From: Saprospiraceae bacterium
Lineage (GTDB): Bacteria > Bacteroidota > Bacteroidia > Chitinophagales > Saprospiraceae
Assembly: GCA_016708265.1 (NCBI GenBank)
Contig: JADJGA010000003.1
Location: forward strand, 558,001 to 622,000
Reading direction: 5' to 3'
Length of the DNA stretch: 64,000 nucleotides
This document shows, piece after piece, positions 54,801 to 63,037 of this stretch (positions within the stretch are counted from its first letter, which is position 1; each line of letters opens with the position of its first letter). A program made the position numbers and the translations under genes. The notes beneath the pieces are model-generated. The model saw only the letters and a list, made by a program, of their open reading frames with translations, ran no database searches and was not told the origin of the DNA.

Positions 54801-55550
54801 TCAGTAAGCGTCTGACCAGTTTTTCTGCATTTCCAGCAATTTATTGTCTATCCATTTTTTTGATTCCCTCATTAAAACCACAGGATCACTGTTTTCAATT
54901 GGTTCTCCGAATGACATTTTTGCATATGTAAAAAATTTCCCAAACTGATTGATAAACTGTAATGCCATTGGTGTTGAAATCCATAGATCATATTTGCTTT
55001 TATATTCTATTGCCACAGGAAGAACTTTGAATCCTTTTTTTGCAGCTTCTTCAAAGGCACCAAGTCGAAAATCCATTGTTGTCTTTTCATTATTTGTTGT
55101 GCCTTCAGGATACAATATTACATTATGACCTGATTCCAGTATCTCAACAATAGCTTTCCTGGCAGCTTCCCTGCTATTTTTACTTTTCCTGTCGAGGTAA
55201 AAAATACCTGTATAGTTGGCTATATAACCTAAAACCGGAATATCTTCGACATCGGCTTTGGACAGGATGAAAGCATTCAAATGTTTAAGGTTGACAAAAA
55301 AATCTGTCATGCCCCTGTGATTACAAACATATAATGCGGGTTGATTGATGGGATTTCCCTCAATTTTTTCCCTTATTCCCATAATTATATTTAAAAATGT
55401 CAGATAGTATTTTCTGAATGCAAACCCGCTTTCAGTTGTGTGTCTGAAAAAAACTCTGGCGATAAGATAATAGGTAAAAAATGAAACAATCAGGGTAATT
55501 GCAAATAATACCAGCCTTAGAATTGCTAAAATACTTTTAAATACTATCAT
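54801..55550 (-). CDS. 1-acylglycerol-3-phosphate acyltransferase (PlsC-like)
   Basis: A 249-residue membrane acyltransferase that makes phosphatidic acid in phospholipid synthesis. A hydrophobic N-terminus (about 10-32) is followed by the catalytic Hx4D motif NHRGMTD (His78, Asp83) and the acceptor motif LYPEGTT near 150-156. FYLDRKSKNSREAAR is also typical. It starts three bases after the Ppx/GppA gene and is probably co-transcribed with it. The exact acyl acceptor is not proven. Confidence 0.88.
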   Translation of the reverse strand: MIVFKSILAILRLVLFAITLIVSFFTYYLIARVFFRHTTESGFAFRKYYLTFLNIIMGIREKIEGNPINQPALYVCNHRGMTDFFVNLKHLNAFILSKADVEDIPVLGYIANYTGIFYLDRKSKNSREAARKAIVEILESGHNVILYPEGTTNNEKTTMDFRLGAFEEAAKKGFKVLPVAIEYKSKYDLWISTPMALQFINQFGKFFTYAKMSFGEPIENSDPVVLMRESKKWIDNKLLEMQKNWSDAY

Positions 55551-55553
55551 AAT

Positions 55554-56444
55554 TTATTTTTTGATGCTTTCGAAATATTGCTCCAGGATCATTCCATCAG
55601 TAAGACCCATTTTTGGAACATATATCATATTAATTTTTGCCATCTCCATTATCCTAATATAAATTTCTGTTGCAGGAACTATCACGTCAGCCCTGTCCGG
55701 ATTCATACGGAGCTGATCTATTCTCTCTTCAATAGTCATTGCAGAGAGATAATCATAAGTTTCTTTTAATTCTGCCAGACTGACTGGTTCTAGATATCTT
55801 TTTCTGGCAAGCTGAGATATTTTGTTTATGTTGCCACCAGTACCAATCGCAGTCAGATTTTCAAAACTACCGGTATCATTTAGCAACCATGTTCTAATCT
55901 CATCCCAAATTCCTGCATCAACTTTGTTTTTTAGTATTCTGATTGTTCCAATCTGAAATGATCTAGAATATTTGACCTTCTCAGGGCTGAATACTGTCAA
56001 TTCAGTACTTCCTCCGCCTACATCTATGAATAAGTGCGGTAAAGTATTTTCAAATTCAGAAAAATTGAAAGATTTAAATATCAATTCAGCTTCCCTGTCA
56101 CCGTCTATAATTTCAATTTTAAGTTTAGTTTTTTTAAATATTTTATCGATTATATATTCACTGTTGTTTGCTTCCCTCATGGCAGAAGTGGCATAAGTTT
56201 TTATCTTTTTTATATCATAAGCAGAAGCAAGCAACTTAAAACTCCTCATAGTCAGAATGAACTTCTTTAACTTTTGCTCACTTATCTCTCCTGTTTCAAA
56301 AACATCCTCACCTAGTCGAAGAGGAGCTCTTACCAACTGAATAGGTTGGACAATTTCATGACCGTTTTCGAATGTCACTTTGCCAATCATTATTCTTCCT
56401 GCATTGGTTCCAATATCAATAGCAGCAAAAAGTTTTTGTTTCAT
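55554..56444 (-). CDS. Ppx/GppA phosphatase family protein
   Basis: A 296-residue exopolyphosphatase / pppGpp phosphohydrolase fold. The ASKHA motifs are visible: AAIDIGTNAGRIMIG at the start, the phosphate-2 motif LFIDVGGGSTELTVF, and TAIGTGGNINKISQL. It lacks the long C-terminal HD extension of E. coli Ppx, like other short Bacteroidota members. Substrate choice (polyphosphate or pppGpp) cannot be decided from sequence. It is divergent from arginine deiminase, with paired promoters between them. Confidence 0.9.
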   Translation of the reverse strand: MKQKLFAAIDIGTNAGRIMIGKVTFENGHEIVQPIQLVRAPLRLGEDVFETGEISEQKLKKFILTMRSFKLLASAYDIKKIKTYATSAMREANNSEYIIDKIFKKTKLKIEIIDGDREAELIFKSFNFSEFENTLPHLFIDVGGGSTELTVFSPEKVKYSRSFQIGTIRILKNKVDAGIWDEIRTWLLNDTGSFENLTAIGTGGNINKISQLARKRYLEPVSLAELKETYDYLSAMTIEERIDQLRMNPDRADVIVPATEIYIRIMEMAKINMIYVPKMGLTDGMILEQYFESIKK

Positions 56445-56453
56445 TTTTCGAAT

Positions 56454-56485
56454 TTTGGCGCAAATATAATATTTTCTTATCTTTG
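56454..56485 (+). promoter_or_regulatory. Arginine deiminase promoter (TTTG-N20-TATCTTTG)
   Basis: TTTG at 56454-56457 and TATCTTTG at 56478-56485 are separated by exactly 20 bases, a perfect Bacteroidota -33/-7 promoter, with the ATG 25 bases further on. On the other strand TATATTTG (56461-56468) can serve the divergent Ppx/GppA gene, and the two overlap. Confidence 0.65.
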
Positions 56486-56509
56486 CACAGTCATCAAATC
56501 ATTTATTGA

Positions 56510-57763
56510 ATGAAACCCTGGGTATTTTCGGAAATTGGAACACTTAAAAAAGTTATCGTCCACAGACCAGATGAAGGCTTGTCAAGAATTTCGCCTAAAA
56601 AAGCTGAAGAATTGCTTTTTGATGATATAATATATCTTTCCCTGATGCAGGAAGAACATGATGTTTTCACAGACATATTACGTGCATTTGCCGGCAACGA
56701 GAATGTTATTGATATTGACCGGTTGTTATTTGAGGCTCTCGAACATTCAGCTTCTGCGAAATCTGAAATACTCGATGAAATCATTTATTTTGAAGAATTG
56801 CCTTCCAGGTACCAGGAATCACTTAATAATTTATCAACCATTGAATTGGCTGAACTTCTCATAACGGGTTACTGCAAGAAGGAGGATGCGTATCTGTTTG
56901 ATTCTATTCCAAATTTCATATTTACCAGAGATATATCTGTGGTGATAAAAGATCATGTTTTGATCACTAAAGCAGCAAAGGAAGCAAGGCACCGGGAAAA
57001 CATAATAGCCAGATATATAATAAATACTCATCCATTGTTTTCGCAAACAAGCAAAGCAAAAAAAATTATCGATCTCAACAATTTGGATCTTTTCCCCCCT
57101 TCGAGGAAAGCAGAACCTGTTTCTTTGGAAGGTGGGGATGTTATGATGATAGATAAGAATTTCCTTTTGATAGGCCATAGCGAAAGAACTTCACAACATG
57201 CTATTAACCTCCTGAAAAACTATCTGTTTGAACACGACATTATTGACAATGTAGTAGAAATAGAAATTCCTCACGAGAGGAATTATATGCATCTGGATAC
57301 AATATTTACACAGATAAATCACAATCACATTGTAGCTTTTAGACCGATAGTATTTGATGGAATAGGTTCCCTGGTGACGAGGTACAATAAATCAGGCGAC
57401 ATTAAAGCTTATAATTCTGTTAAAGATCTATTCTTATCAGAAATAAACCCGGAAATGAAATTTATTTTTGGAGGTAATGGCATATACCCATTCCAGGAAA
57501 GGGAGCAATGGACTGATGGCTGCAACCTTGTTGCATTAAAACCCGGAATTGCAATTGCATATGACCGGAATCATAAGACTGAGGAGGCTTTGATAAAGGA
57601 AGGCTATGAAATATATCCTGCCAGACAATTACTAAATGACTTGAAAAAGAATGGATTGTCTGTCAATAATTTAGCAAATACTATTATTACGATTCCTTCC
57701 ACAGAATTATCAAGGGGCAGAGGTGGGTCGCACTGCATGACATGCCCTGTAATAAGAGATTGA
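56510..57763 (+). CDS. arcA: Arginine deiminase
   Basis: Hydrolyses arginine to citrulline and ammonia. It has 417 residues of the guanidino-modifying superfamily. Catalytic motifs are FTRDISVVI, EGGDVMMID, the His motif NYMHLDTIFT and the nucleophile in RGRGGSHCMTCP (His408, Cys409). The N-terminus GTLKKVIVHRPDEGL is typical. No ornithine carbamoyltransferase or carbamate kinase is adjacent, so energy production through the full pathway is not supported here. It is followed at one base by a thioesterase and then a BrkB gene, with its own strong promoter. Confidence 0.92.
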   Translation: MKPWVFSEIGTLKKVIVHRPDEGLSRISPKKAEELLFDDIIYLSLMQEEHDVFTDILRAFAGNENVIDIDRLLFEALEHSASAKSEILDEIIYFEELPSRYQESLNNLSTIELAELLITGYCKKEDAYLFDSIPNFIFTRDISVVIKDHVLITKAAKEARHRENIIARYIINTHPLFSQTSKAKKIIDLNNLDLFPPSRKAEPVSLEGGDVMMIDKNFLLIGHSERTSQHAINLLKNYLFEHDIIDNVVEIEIPHERNYMHLDTIFTQINHNHIVAFRPIVFDGIGSLVTRYNKSGDIKAYNSVKDLFLSEINPEMKFIFGGNGIYPFQEREQWTDGCNLVALKPGIAIAYDRNHKTEEALIKEGYEIYPARQLLNDLKKNGLSVNNLANTIITIPSTELSRGRGGSHCMTCPVIRD

Positions 57764-57764
57764 T

Positions 57765-58175
57765 ATGTACACATTCAGATATTCATTCAGGATTAGATAT
57801 GCAGACACAGATCAGATGGGTTATGCCTACTATGGCAATTATGCCAAATATTATGAAATTGGCAGGGTTGAAACAATCAGATCATTAGGTTTCTCCTACA
57901 AGGATTTTGAAACAAAGCTCGGGATTATGCTTCCTGTAGTAAATCTTGAATCACGTTTTTTGAAACCTGCCTTTTATGATGATCATTTAACTGTTGAGAC
58001 AAAGATCATGGAATTGCCAACAAAAATGATCACTTTTCATTGCAATATTTTCAATGAAAATGAAGAACTTATTAATTATGGAATAATAAAATTATTTTTT
58101 GTGAATATGACAACAAATAAAAGAGTATCTGCACCTGAACTATTAATCTCTAAACTGAAACCTTATTTTGATTGA
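57765..58175 (+). CDS. Acyl-CoA thioesterase (YbgC/FadM-like hotdog fold)
   Basis: A 136-residue single hotdog-fold enzyme. The N-terminal motif RIRYADTDQMGYAYYGNYAKYYEIGR, with the catalytic Asp, is the family signature. It hydrolyses acyl-CoA or acyl-carrier thioesters; the chain length is unknown. It begins one base after arginine deiminase and overlaps the BrkB start by eight bases, so the three genes form an operon. Confidence 0.9.
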   Translation: MYTFRYSFRIRYADTDQMGYAYYGNYAKYYEIGRVETIRSLGFSYKDFETKLGIMLPVVNLESRFLKPAFYDDHLTVETKIMELPTKMITFHCNIFNENEELINYGIIKLFFVNMTTNKRVSAPELLISKLKPYFD

Positions 58176-59154
58176 AAAGATAAAATATTACTGGAATAAT
58201 TTTTCCCGGTTGCCCATAATATCGAAATTGATAGAATGGGCAAAAAATACCACTTTCCCAGGTTTCGATGGTGTTCCAGTATATAATTCTCTTGTATTTG
58301 TATATGATGAATCAATGAAAGATGACATAATGATGAGATCACGTGCTATTTCTTTCAGTTTTTTCATCGCTCTGATTCCTGCAATAATATTTCTGTTGAC
58401 CTTATTGCCATTTTTGCCTTTTACTGACTTTTATATTGATACCTGGAAAAACTCACTTTCGGGATTTCTTCCACTACAGGTTGAAAATTATATCTTCAAT
58501 CTGATGGACACGTTAGGCAAAAAGACACATTACAGCTCTCAGGTTATTTCACTTGTACTTATGCTTTATTTCTCTTCAAACGGAGTATCATCCATTCTTC
58601 TGAGTTTTCATAAGACTTATAAATCTACCTACAGGCAAAGGAATTACTTTCAGCATAAACTAATGTCTCTTCAGATAACTTTCCTGTTGTTTTTGTTTAT
58701 GGTCGTATCATCAGCTTTTGTTATTGTCGGGAATCTCTGGCTGGAAAAACTATTCGATTACCTGAGTTTCGATTTTGTTTCCAGGTTCCTGATCTATATC
58801 TTAAAATGGCTTGTCGTAACTATGGTAATTTATATAATTGTAGCACTTTTATATAAGTTCGGGCCAGCTATGAAAAAAAGAATGAAATTTATCAGTCCTG
58901 GAGCAGGAGTAGCCACTTTTCTTGCAATAATAAGTTCAATAGGTTTTTCTTATTATGTCAACAATTTCAACAGTTACAATCAGATATATGGATCACTTGG
59001 AGCGATCATAGTCACAATGATATGGATACAACTAAACTCACTTGCCCTGATTGTGGGCTATGAACTGAATGCAAGTATTGCTGTAAACCGAGATTTGGAC
59101 AAAGTGATAATGCGAAAAAGAAAAAAGAAATTAAATAAACAAAATGCATTATAA
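58168..59154 (+). CDS. YihY/BrkB family membrane protein
   Basis: A 328-residue inner-membrane protein with about six membrane helices. The family core is RSRAISFSFFIALIPAIIFL, then YFSSNGVSSILLSFHKTY and LYKFGPAMKKR, ending in a basic tail (MRKRKKKLNKQ). The start is TTG 58168, overlapping the thioesterase end; no better start is obvious. The function of the family is not established; ribonuclease BN was an early misnomer. Confidence 0.88.
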   Translation: MIEKIKYYWNNFSRLPIISKLIEWAKNTTFPGFDGVPVYNSLVFVYDESMKDDIMMRSRAISFSFFIALIPAIIFLLTLLPFLPFTDFYIDTWKNSLSGFLPLQVENYIFNLMDTLGKKTHYSSQVISLVLMLYFSSNGVSSILLSFHKTYKSTYRQRNYFQHKLMSLQITFLLFLFMVVSSAFVIVGNLWLEKLFDYLSFDFVSRFLIYILKWLVVTMVIYIIVALLYKFGPAMKKRMKFISPGAGVATFLAIISSIGFSYYVNNFNSYNQIYGSLGAIIVTMIWIQLNSLALIVGYELNASIAVNRDLDKVIMRKRKKKLNKQNAL

Positions 59155-59426
59155 GGCACTTCATAACTGATTTTCATATCCTTTTGCCCTGGTAAATCAT
59201 AAATAGTTTAATTAAAATCACATAATAATATAACTAAATTAACACAATTAGGCCCTGATAATGAGTAGAGTTAAAATTTGATTGCCAGGCAAAAAAGAAT
59301 AAATTTTTACTTTTATCTCACAAATTCACATAAATAATCTGTTTAAATAAAAAATACTGTAATTTTGTAATAATTCCTTAAGGGGAATAGTTAAATTTTT
59401 TTATTAATAATTTCAACTCTAAAACT

Positions 59427-60407
59427 ATGCCTAACACAAGAACTACTAATAATATAATTGCAATGGCTATCATCGCAATTATTCTGCTACTCGGCACAAC
59501 AGCTTATTTTTGGAATCAGTCCAGAAATCTGAAAAAAGATGTTGTGAAATATGACACGGAAATATCTCAAATGACAGAAACCCAGGAGAAACTTGAACAG
59601 GATTACGAACAGGCAGTAAACAGCCTTGAAGAACTGAAAGGAGACAACCAGGAACTCAACCAGATCATCGATCAGCAGAAAGACGAATTAAAAGTTCAAA
59701 AGAATAAGATCGCAGCTAACCTGACAACATCTAAGGATTATAAAGCGGCTAAAGCAGAAATTGAAAAGCTAAAAGCTCAGGCTGAGAAATTCATTCAGGA
59801 AATTAATGATCTTAAATCTCAGAACCTTGTCCTCACTGAAGCCAATCAGCAACTTCAAACAGATAAAACTATGCTTTCAGACCAGTTGAGTACAACCACC
59901 TCAGAAAAAATTACAGTTTCAAGGGAAAAAGATTCATTGAGTCAGGCAAAGCAAAGGCTTGAAAAAGAAAAGCAAAAACTATTTGTAAAAGCCAACAAAG
60001 CTTCCGCTATTATGCTTGACAAAATGGACGTGAAGGGGTATGTCATCAAGAAAAACGGAAAGCAATCCACAGAAAGCGATGCGGATGATCTCCAGATGCT
60101 CAAAATATGCTTTAATATGCTCAAAAATGAGATAGCTGATGCAGGACAGGAATTATTTTATATCAGGATAATAGGTCCTGATGGAAATACATTGTATGAT
60201 GAAAAAGCAGGTTCTGGCATCATGACAAAATCAAGTGATGATACTAAGATGAATTATACAAAAAAATACCTTGTTGATTATAATGGTCAGGCTGAAAATA
60301 TTTGCCTTGTCTGGAATAAGGAGATACCACTGACAAAAGGAAAATATAAAGTCGAATTATACAATAAAGGATATCTTTCCGGAACCACTGAATTCAAACT
60401 CAAATAA
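59427..60407 (+). CDS. Uncharacterised coiled-coil membrane-anchored protein
   Basis: A 326-residue protein I do not recognise. An N-terminal membrane helix (IIAMAIIAIILLLGTTAYFW) serves as anchor or uncleaved signal. Residues about 35-185 form a long coiled coil rich in Gln, Glu and Lys (QEKLEQDYEQAVNSLEELKG, REKDSLSQAKQRLEKEKQ). A C-terminal globular beta domain of about 130 residues (FYIRIIGPDGNTLY, KGKYKVELYNKGYLSGTTEF) resembles an Ig-like or extracellular binding domain. It stands alone, and its stop is one base from that of the convergent BamA/TamA-like gene. A periplasmic spanning role is plausible. Confidence 0.7.
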   Translation: MPNTRTTNNIIAMAIIAIILLLGTTAYFWNQSRNLKKDVVKYDTEISQMTETQEKLEQDYEQAVNSLEELKGDNQELNQIIDQQKDELKVQKNKIAANLTTSKDYKAAKAEIEKLKAQAEKFIQEINDLKSQNLVLTEANQQLQTDKTMLSDQLSTTTSEKITVSREKDSLSQAKQRLEKEKQKLFVKANKASAIMLDKMDVKGYVIKKNGKQSTESDADDLQMLKICFNMLKNEIADAGQELFYIRIIGPDGNTLYDEKAGSGIMTKSSDDTKMNYTKKYLVDYNGQAENICLVWNKEIPLTKGKYKVELYNKGYLSGTTEFKLK

Positions 60408-60408
60408 C

Positions 60409-62172
60409 TCATCTGAACAGACTTGTGTAGCCAATATGGACATTCGGATTTTTAAAATTCAAGGGATTTCCATATTGGCTTCCAATTGCAGCTGCCAATT
60501 GCAATAAACCACCTCTTGTATCAAAGTTAATTCCTGCCCCCACACCATATGGGCGATCCCATTTTTTTTGCTTTGAGAATGGATCTCTGACAAATGCAAG
60601 ATCAGAAAAAATGTACATATTTGAGTTTCTGCTTATCAGCAACCTGAATTCAAAAGTTGAAACAATGTAAATATCTGCCAAAACACTATTTTCATTAAAC
60701 CCCCGCAACAACCTGAGTCCTCCGAGCCTGAACAATTCATTCTGATATATCTTTTCCTGCACATATTTCACACCTGTGCTGTTACCAAGTTTCACCACAA
60801 AATTCTGACTTATCCTGAAATAATGATCAACAGCGACTGTAGCATTAAAACCGTATGAATTGTTTTTCAGACTGTCATATGCTGTAATGAAATCAATCTG
60901 TTCATTTTTCAGACCCAGAATTTGCTGATTCCTGATAATCTTTCTGACACCTGCATTACCATCTAATCTTATTAAATATCCTTTGGTAGGGTTGAAATTG
61001 TAATCCAATGTACTGTAATCTAAGCCTGCACCAAGATTATTATTTGAAATATCCAGTTTATCCGGTAGCTTCAATGCTGAAATGATTCTCAATGAATCTA
61101 TTGACAACACCCTGGAGCTTTTTGTGGACCAATAGAGCTTCACATTGTTGTTTTTTCGCAGTAGATATAACAATCCAAGGTCAAAGTTCACATCCCTGTA
61201 TTCACTTTCATTTAAGAAAATCTCAAATCTGGTATCAATTCCGAAAGGCATTTCAAGAATGTACGGATAATTAGCCTGCAATTTAAGCTCCTGCGTCCCT
61301 TTGGACAAATTTTTATAATTAAAAAAAATACGTTCTCCTTTTCCCAGTTTATTTATCAGTTCAACAAGTATATCTCCTGTAAGTTTATACTTTTTAATTT
61401 CAGTATTCTGGCCTCTCTGAAAACCCAACAAAAAATCAAACCTGTTGACTTGTTGCGGTATCAGGTCAAGATTTACAGATACTTTATCACCGAAAAAAAA
61501 CAAACCCGGAGGCTCTTTAAGCTTTACGAAAGGTATGTTTTCAATCAGTTTTGCGATAGAATTAACTTTGCTCCTGTCAAACATATCACCTTTTCTTATG
61601 TCAAGGAAATTTTCCAGATATTTTCTTGAAAGATCCAGTTTGGAAACAATTTTTATTGTATCGAAATAAAATTTTTTATTCAATCTGACATTCATACGTG
61701 CTGATACTGAATCCTCAGCTAAAAAAACAATTGAATCCAGGTAACTTACAGAAAAAGGATAACCATTACTTTCACAATAGGAAAGTATACGATCATTCAA
61801 ATTTTTAAATTCCTTTACTGAAATTATTTCCCCTTCTGATTTGGAAAGGTCCGCTAAAATCCGGTCAACAGTGAGGTCACCTTCAAAATTGAATTCCAAT
61901 TTTGCCCATCTGAACCTCCTGCCCTTTTCAATAATCATGACATGTATTGAATCAGTTCTAATCTCATTAAATTCCGGGGAAAGATAACCTGCATTAACAA
62001 GACTATCTGTTATAGCCATAATTACATCTGATCTTGAAGTTTCCGATTCTGACATCAGGATAAATTTCTCCTGATTCCCCTGGCTGGTAATTACAAGCTT
62101 TTCTTTAATCTGAGAAAAAGCGTTAACAGATCCAAAGATTAAAAACATACATATGAATAATTTTTTGTACAT
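60409..62172 (-). CDS. BamA/TamA-family outer-membrane protein
   Basis: A 587-residue Omp85-type protein. A signal peptide (LFICMFLIFGSVNAFSQ) is followed by two or three POTRA-like segments in the first 220 residues (for example RFRWAKLEFNFEGDLTVDRI). The C-terminal beta-barrel has the Omp85 features FRLGGLRLLRGFNENS and PYGVGAGINFDTRGGLLQLA, ending IGYTSLF with a terminal aromatic. It is much shorter than BamA, so it fits TamA-like or other Omp85 subtypes. Substrates are unknown. Confidence 0.85.
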   Translation of the reverse strand: MYKKLFICMFLIFGSVNAFSQIKEKLVITSQGNQEKFILMSESETSRSDVIMAITDSLVNAGYLSPEFNEIRTDSIHVMIIEKGRRFRWAKLEFNFEGDLTVDRILADLSKSEGEIISVKEFKNLNDRILSYCESNGYPFSVSYLDSIVFLAEDSVSARMNVRLNKKFYFDTIKIVSKLDLSRKYLENFLDIRKGDMFDRSKVNSIAKLIENIPFVKLKEPPGLFFFGDKVSVNLDLIPQQVNRFDFLLGFQRGQNTEIKKYKLTGDILVELINKLGKGERIFFNYKNLSKGTQELKLQANYPYILEMPFGIDTRFEIFLNESEYRDVNFDLGLLYLLRKNNNVKLYWSTKSSRVLSIDSLRIISALKLPDKLDISNNNLGAGLDYSTLDYNFNPTKGYLIRLDGNAGVRKIIRNQQILGLKNEQIDFITAYDSLKNNSYGFNATVAVDHYFRISQNFVVKLGNSTGVKYVQEKIYQNELFRLGGLRLLRGFNENSVLADIYIVSTFEFRLLISRNSNMYIFSDLAFVRDPFSKQKKWDRPYGVGAGINFDTRGGLLQLAAAIGSQYGNPLNFKNPNVHIGYTSLFR

Positions 62173-62346
62173 CAGATCTTTTCCAATACCATATTTATAA
62201 TTAAAGGCAAATTAAAAATTTCATAACAAATAACGTACATTTTATTATAAATATGGTTTTCATCGAAATAAATCTGTTTTTTATCTAATAAAAAAATTAT
62301 ATAGCTGTACATAGAATAAATTTGCTTTTAATTAATATATTTTCAA

Positions 62347-63027
62347 ATGCCTGTAATAGAATTAAAAAACATAAGGAAAACCTATCAGATGGGTAAAGAA
62401 ATGGTTTATGCCCTTCGTGATATAAGCTCTTCGATTGAGACAAATGAATATGTCGCACTTATGGGACCTTCAGGTTCGGGAAAATCCACACTGATGAATA
62501 TAATTGGATGCCTCGACACTCCTACTTCGGGAGAGTATTTCCTTGCAAATGAAAATGTAAGCACTCTTACAGGTGATGAGCTTGCACATATCCGTAACAG
62601 GAAAATCGGTTTTGTTTTTCAGACTTTTAACCTTTTACCAAGAATGGATGCCCTGGAAAATGTAGCATTACCTCTGATTTACAGCGGATTGAATAAAAAC
62701 ACCAGACTGCAGATGGCTGAACATGCATTGAAAATTGTAGGTCTTGACGACAGGATGAAACACAGGCCAAACGAACTTTCTGGTGGACAAAGACAAAGAG
62801 TGGCAATTGCAAGAGCTTTGGTCAATAATCCTGCTATAATACTTGCAGATGAACCAACCGGAAACCTTGATTCAAAGACTTCAATTGAGATAATGGATAT
62901 TTTTCGTCAGATCCATGAAGCTGGAAATACAATAATCCTGGTTACACATGAACGTGACATTGCAGAGTTTGCAAAAAGAAGAATACACCTTCTTGACGGA
63001 TTGATCGAATCGGATTCATCACTTTGA
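62347..63027 (+). CDS. ABC transporter ATP-binding protein (MacB/LolD type)
   Basis: A 226-residue ATPase. Walker A is GPSGSGKST (40-48), the signature is LSGGQ (144-148), Walker B is ILADEP (165-170) and the switch His is in VTHERD. Its lead-in and the GCLDTPTSGEYFL stretch are typical of the MacB/LolD export branch, which handles lipoproteins, peptides or macrolides. No permease gene is next to it in the window, so the partner lies elsewhere. It is convergent with the caspase-like gene. Confidence 0.92.
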   Translation: MPVIELKNIRKTYQMGKEMVYALRDISSSIETNEYVALMGPSGSGKSTLMNIIGCLDTPTSGEYFLANENVSTLTGDELAHIRNRKIGFVFQTFNLLPRMDALENVALPLIYSGLNKNTRLQMAEHALKIVGLDDRMKHRPNELSGGQRQRVAIARALVNNPAIILADEPTGNLDSKTSIEIMDIFRQIHEAGNTIILVTHERDIAEFAKRRIHLLDGLIESDSSL

Positions 63028-63037
63028 CAAGTGTATT

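Noticed and set aside
56510..59154. Full arginine deiminase pathway operon
   Set aside because: The following genes encode a thioesterase and a BrkB-family protein, not carbamoyltransferase or carbamate kinase.
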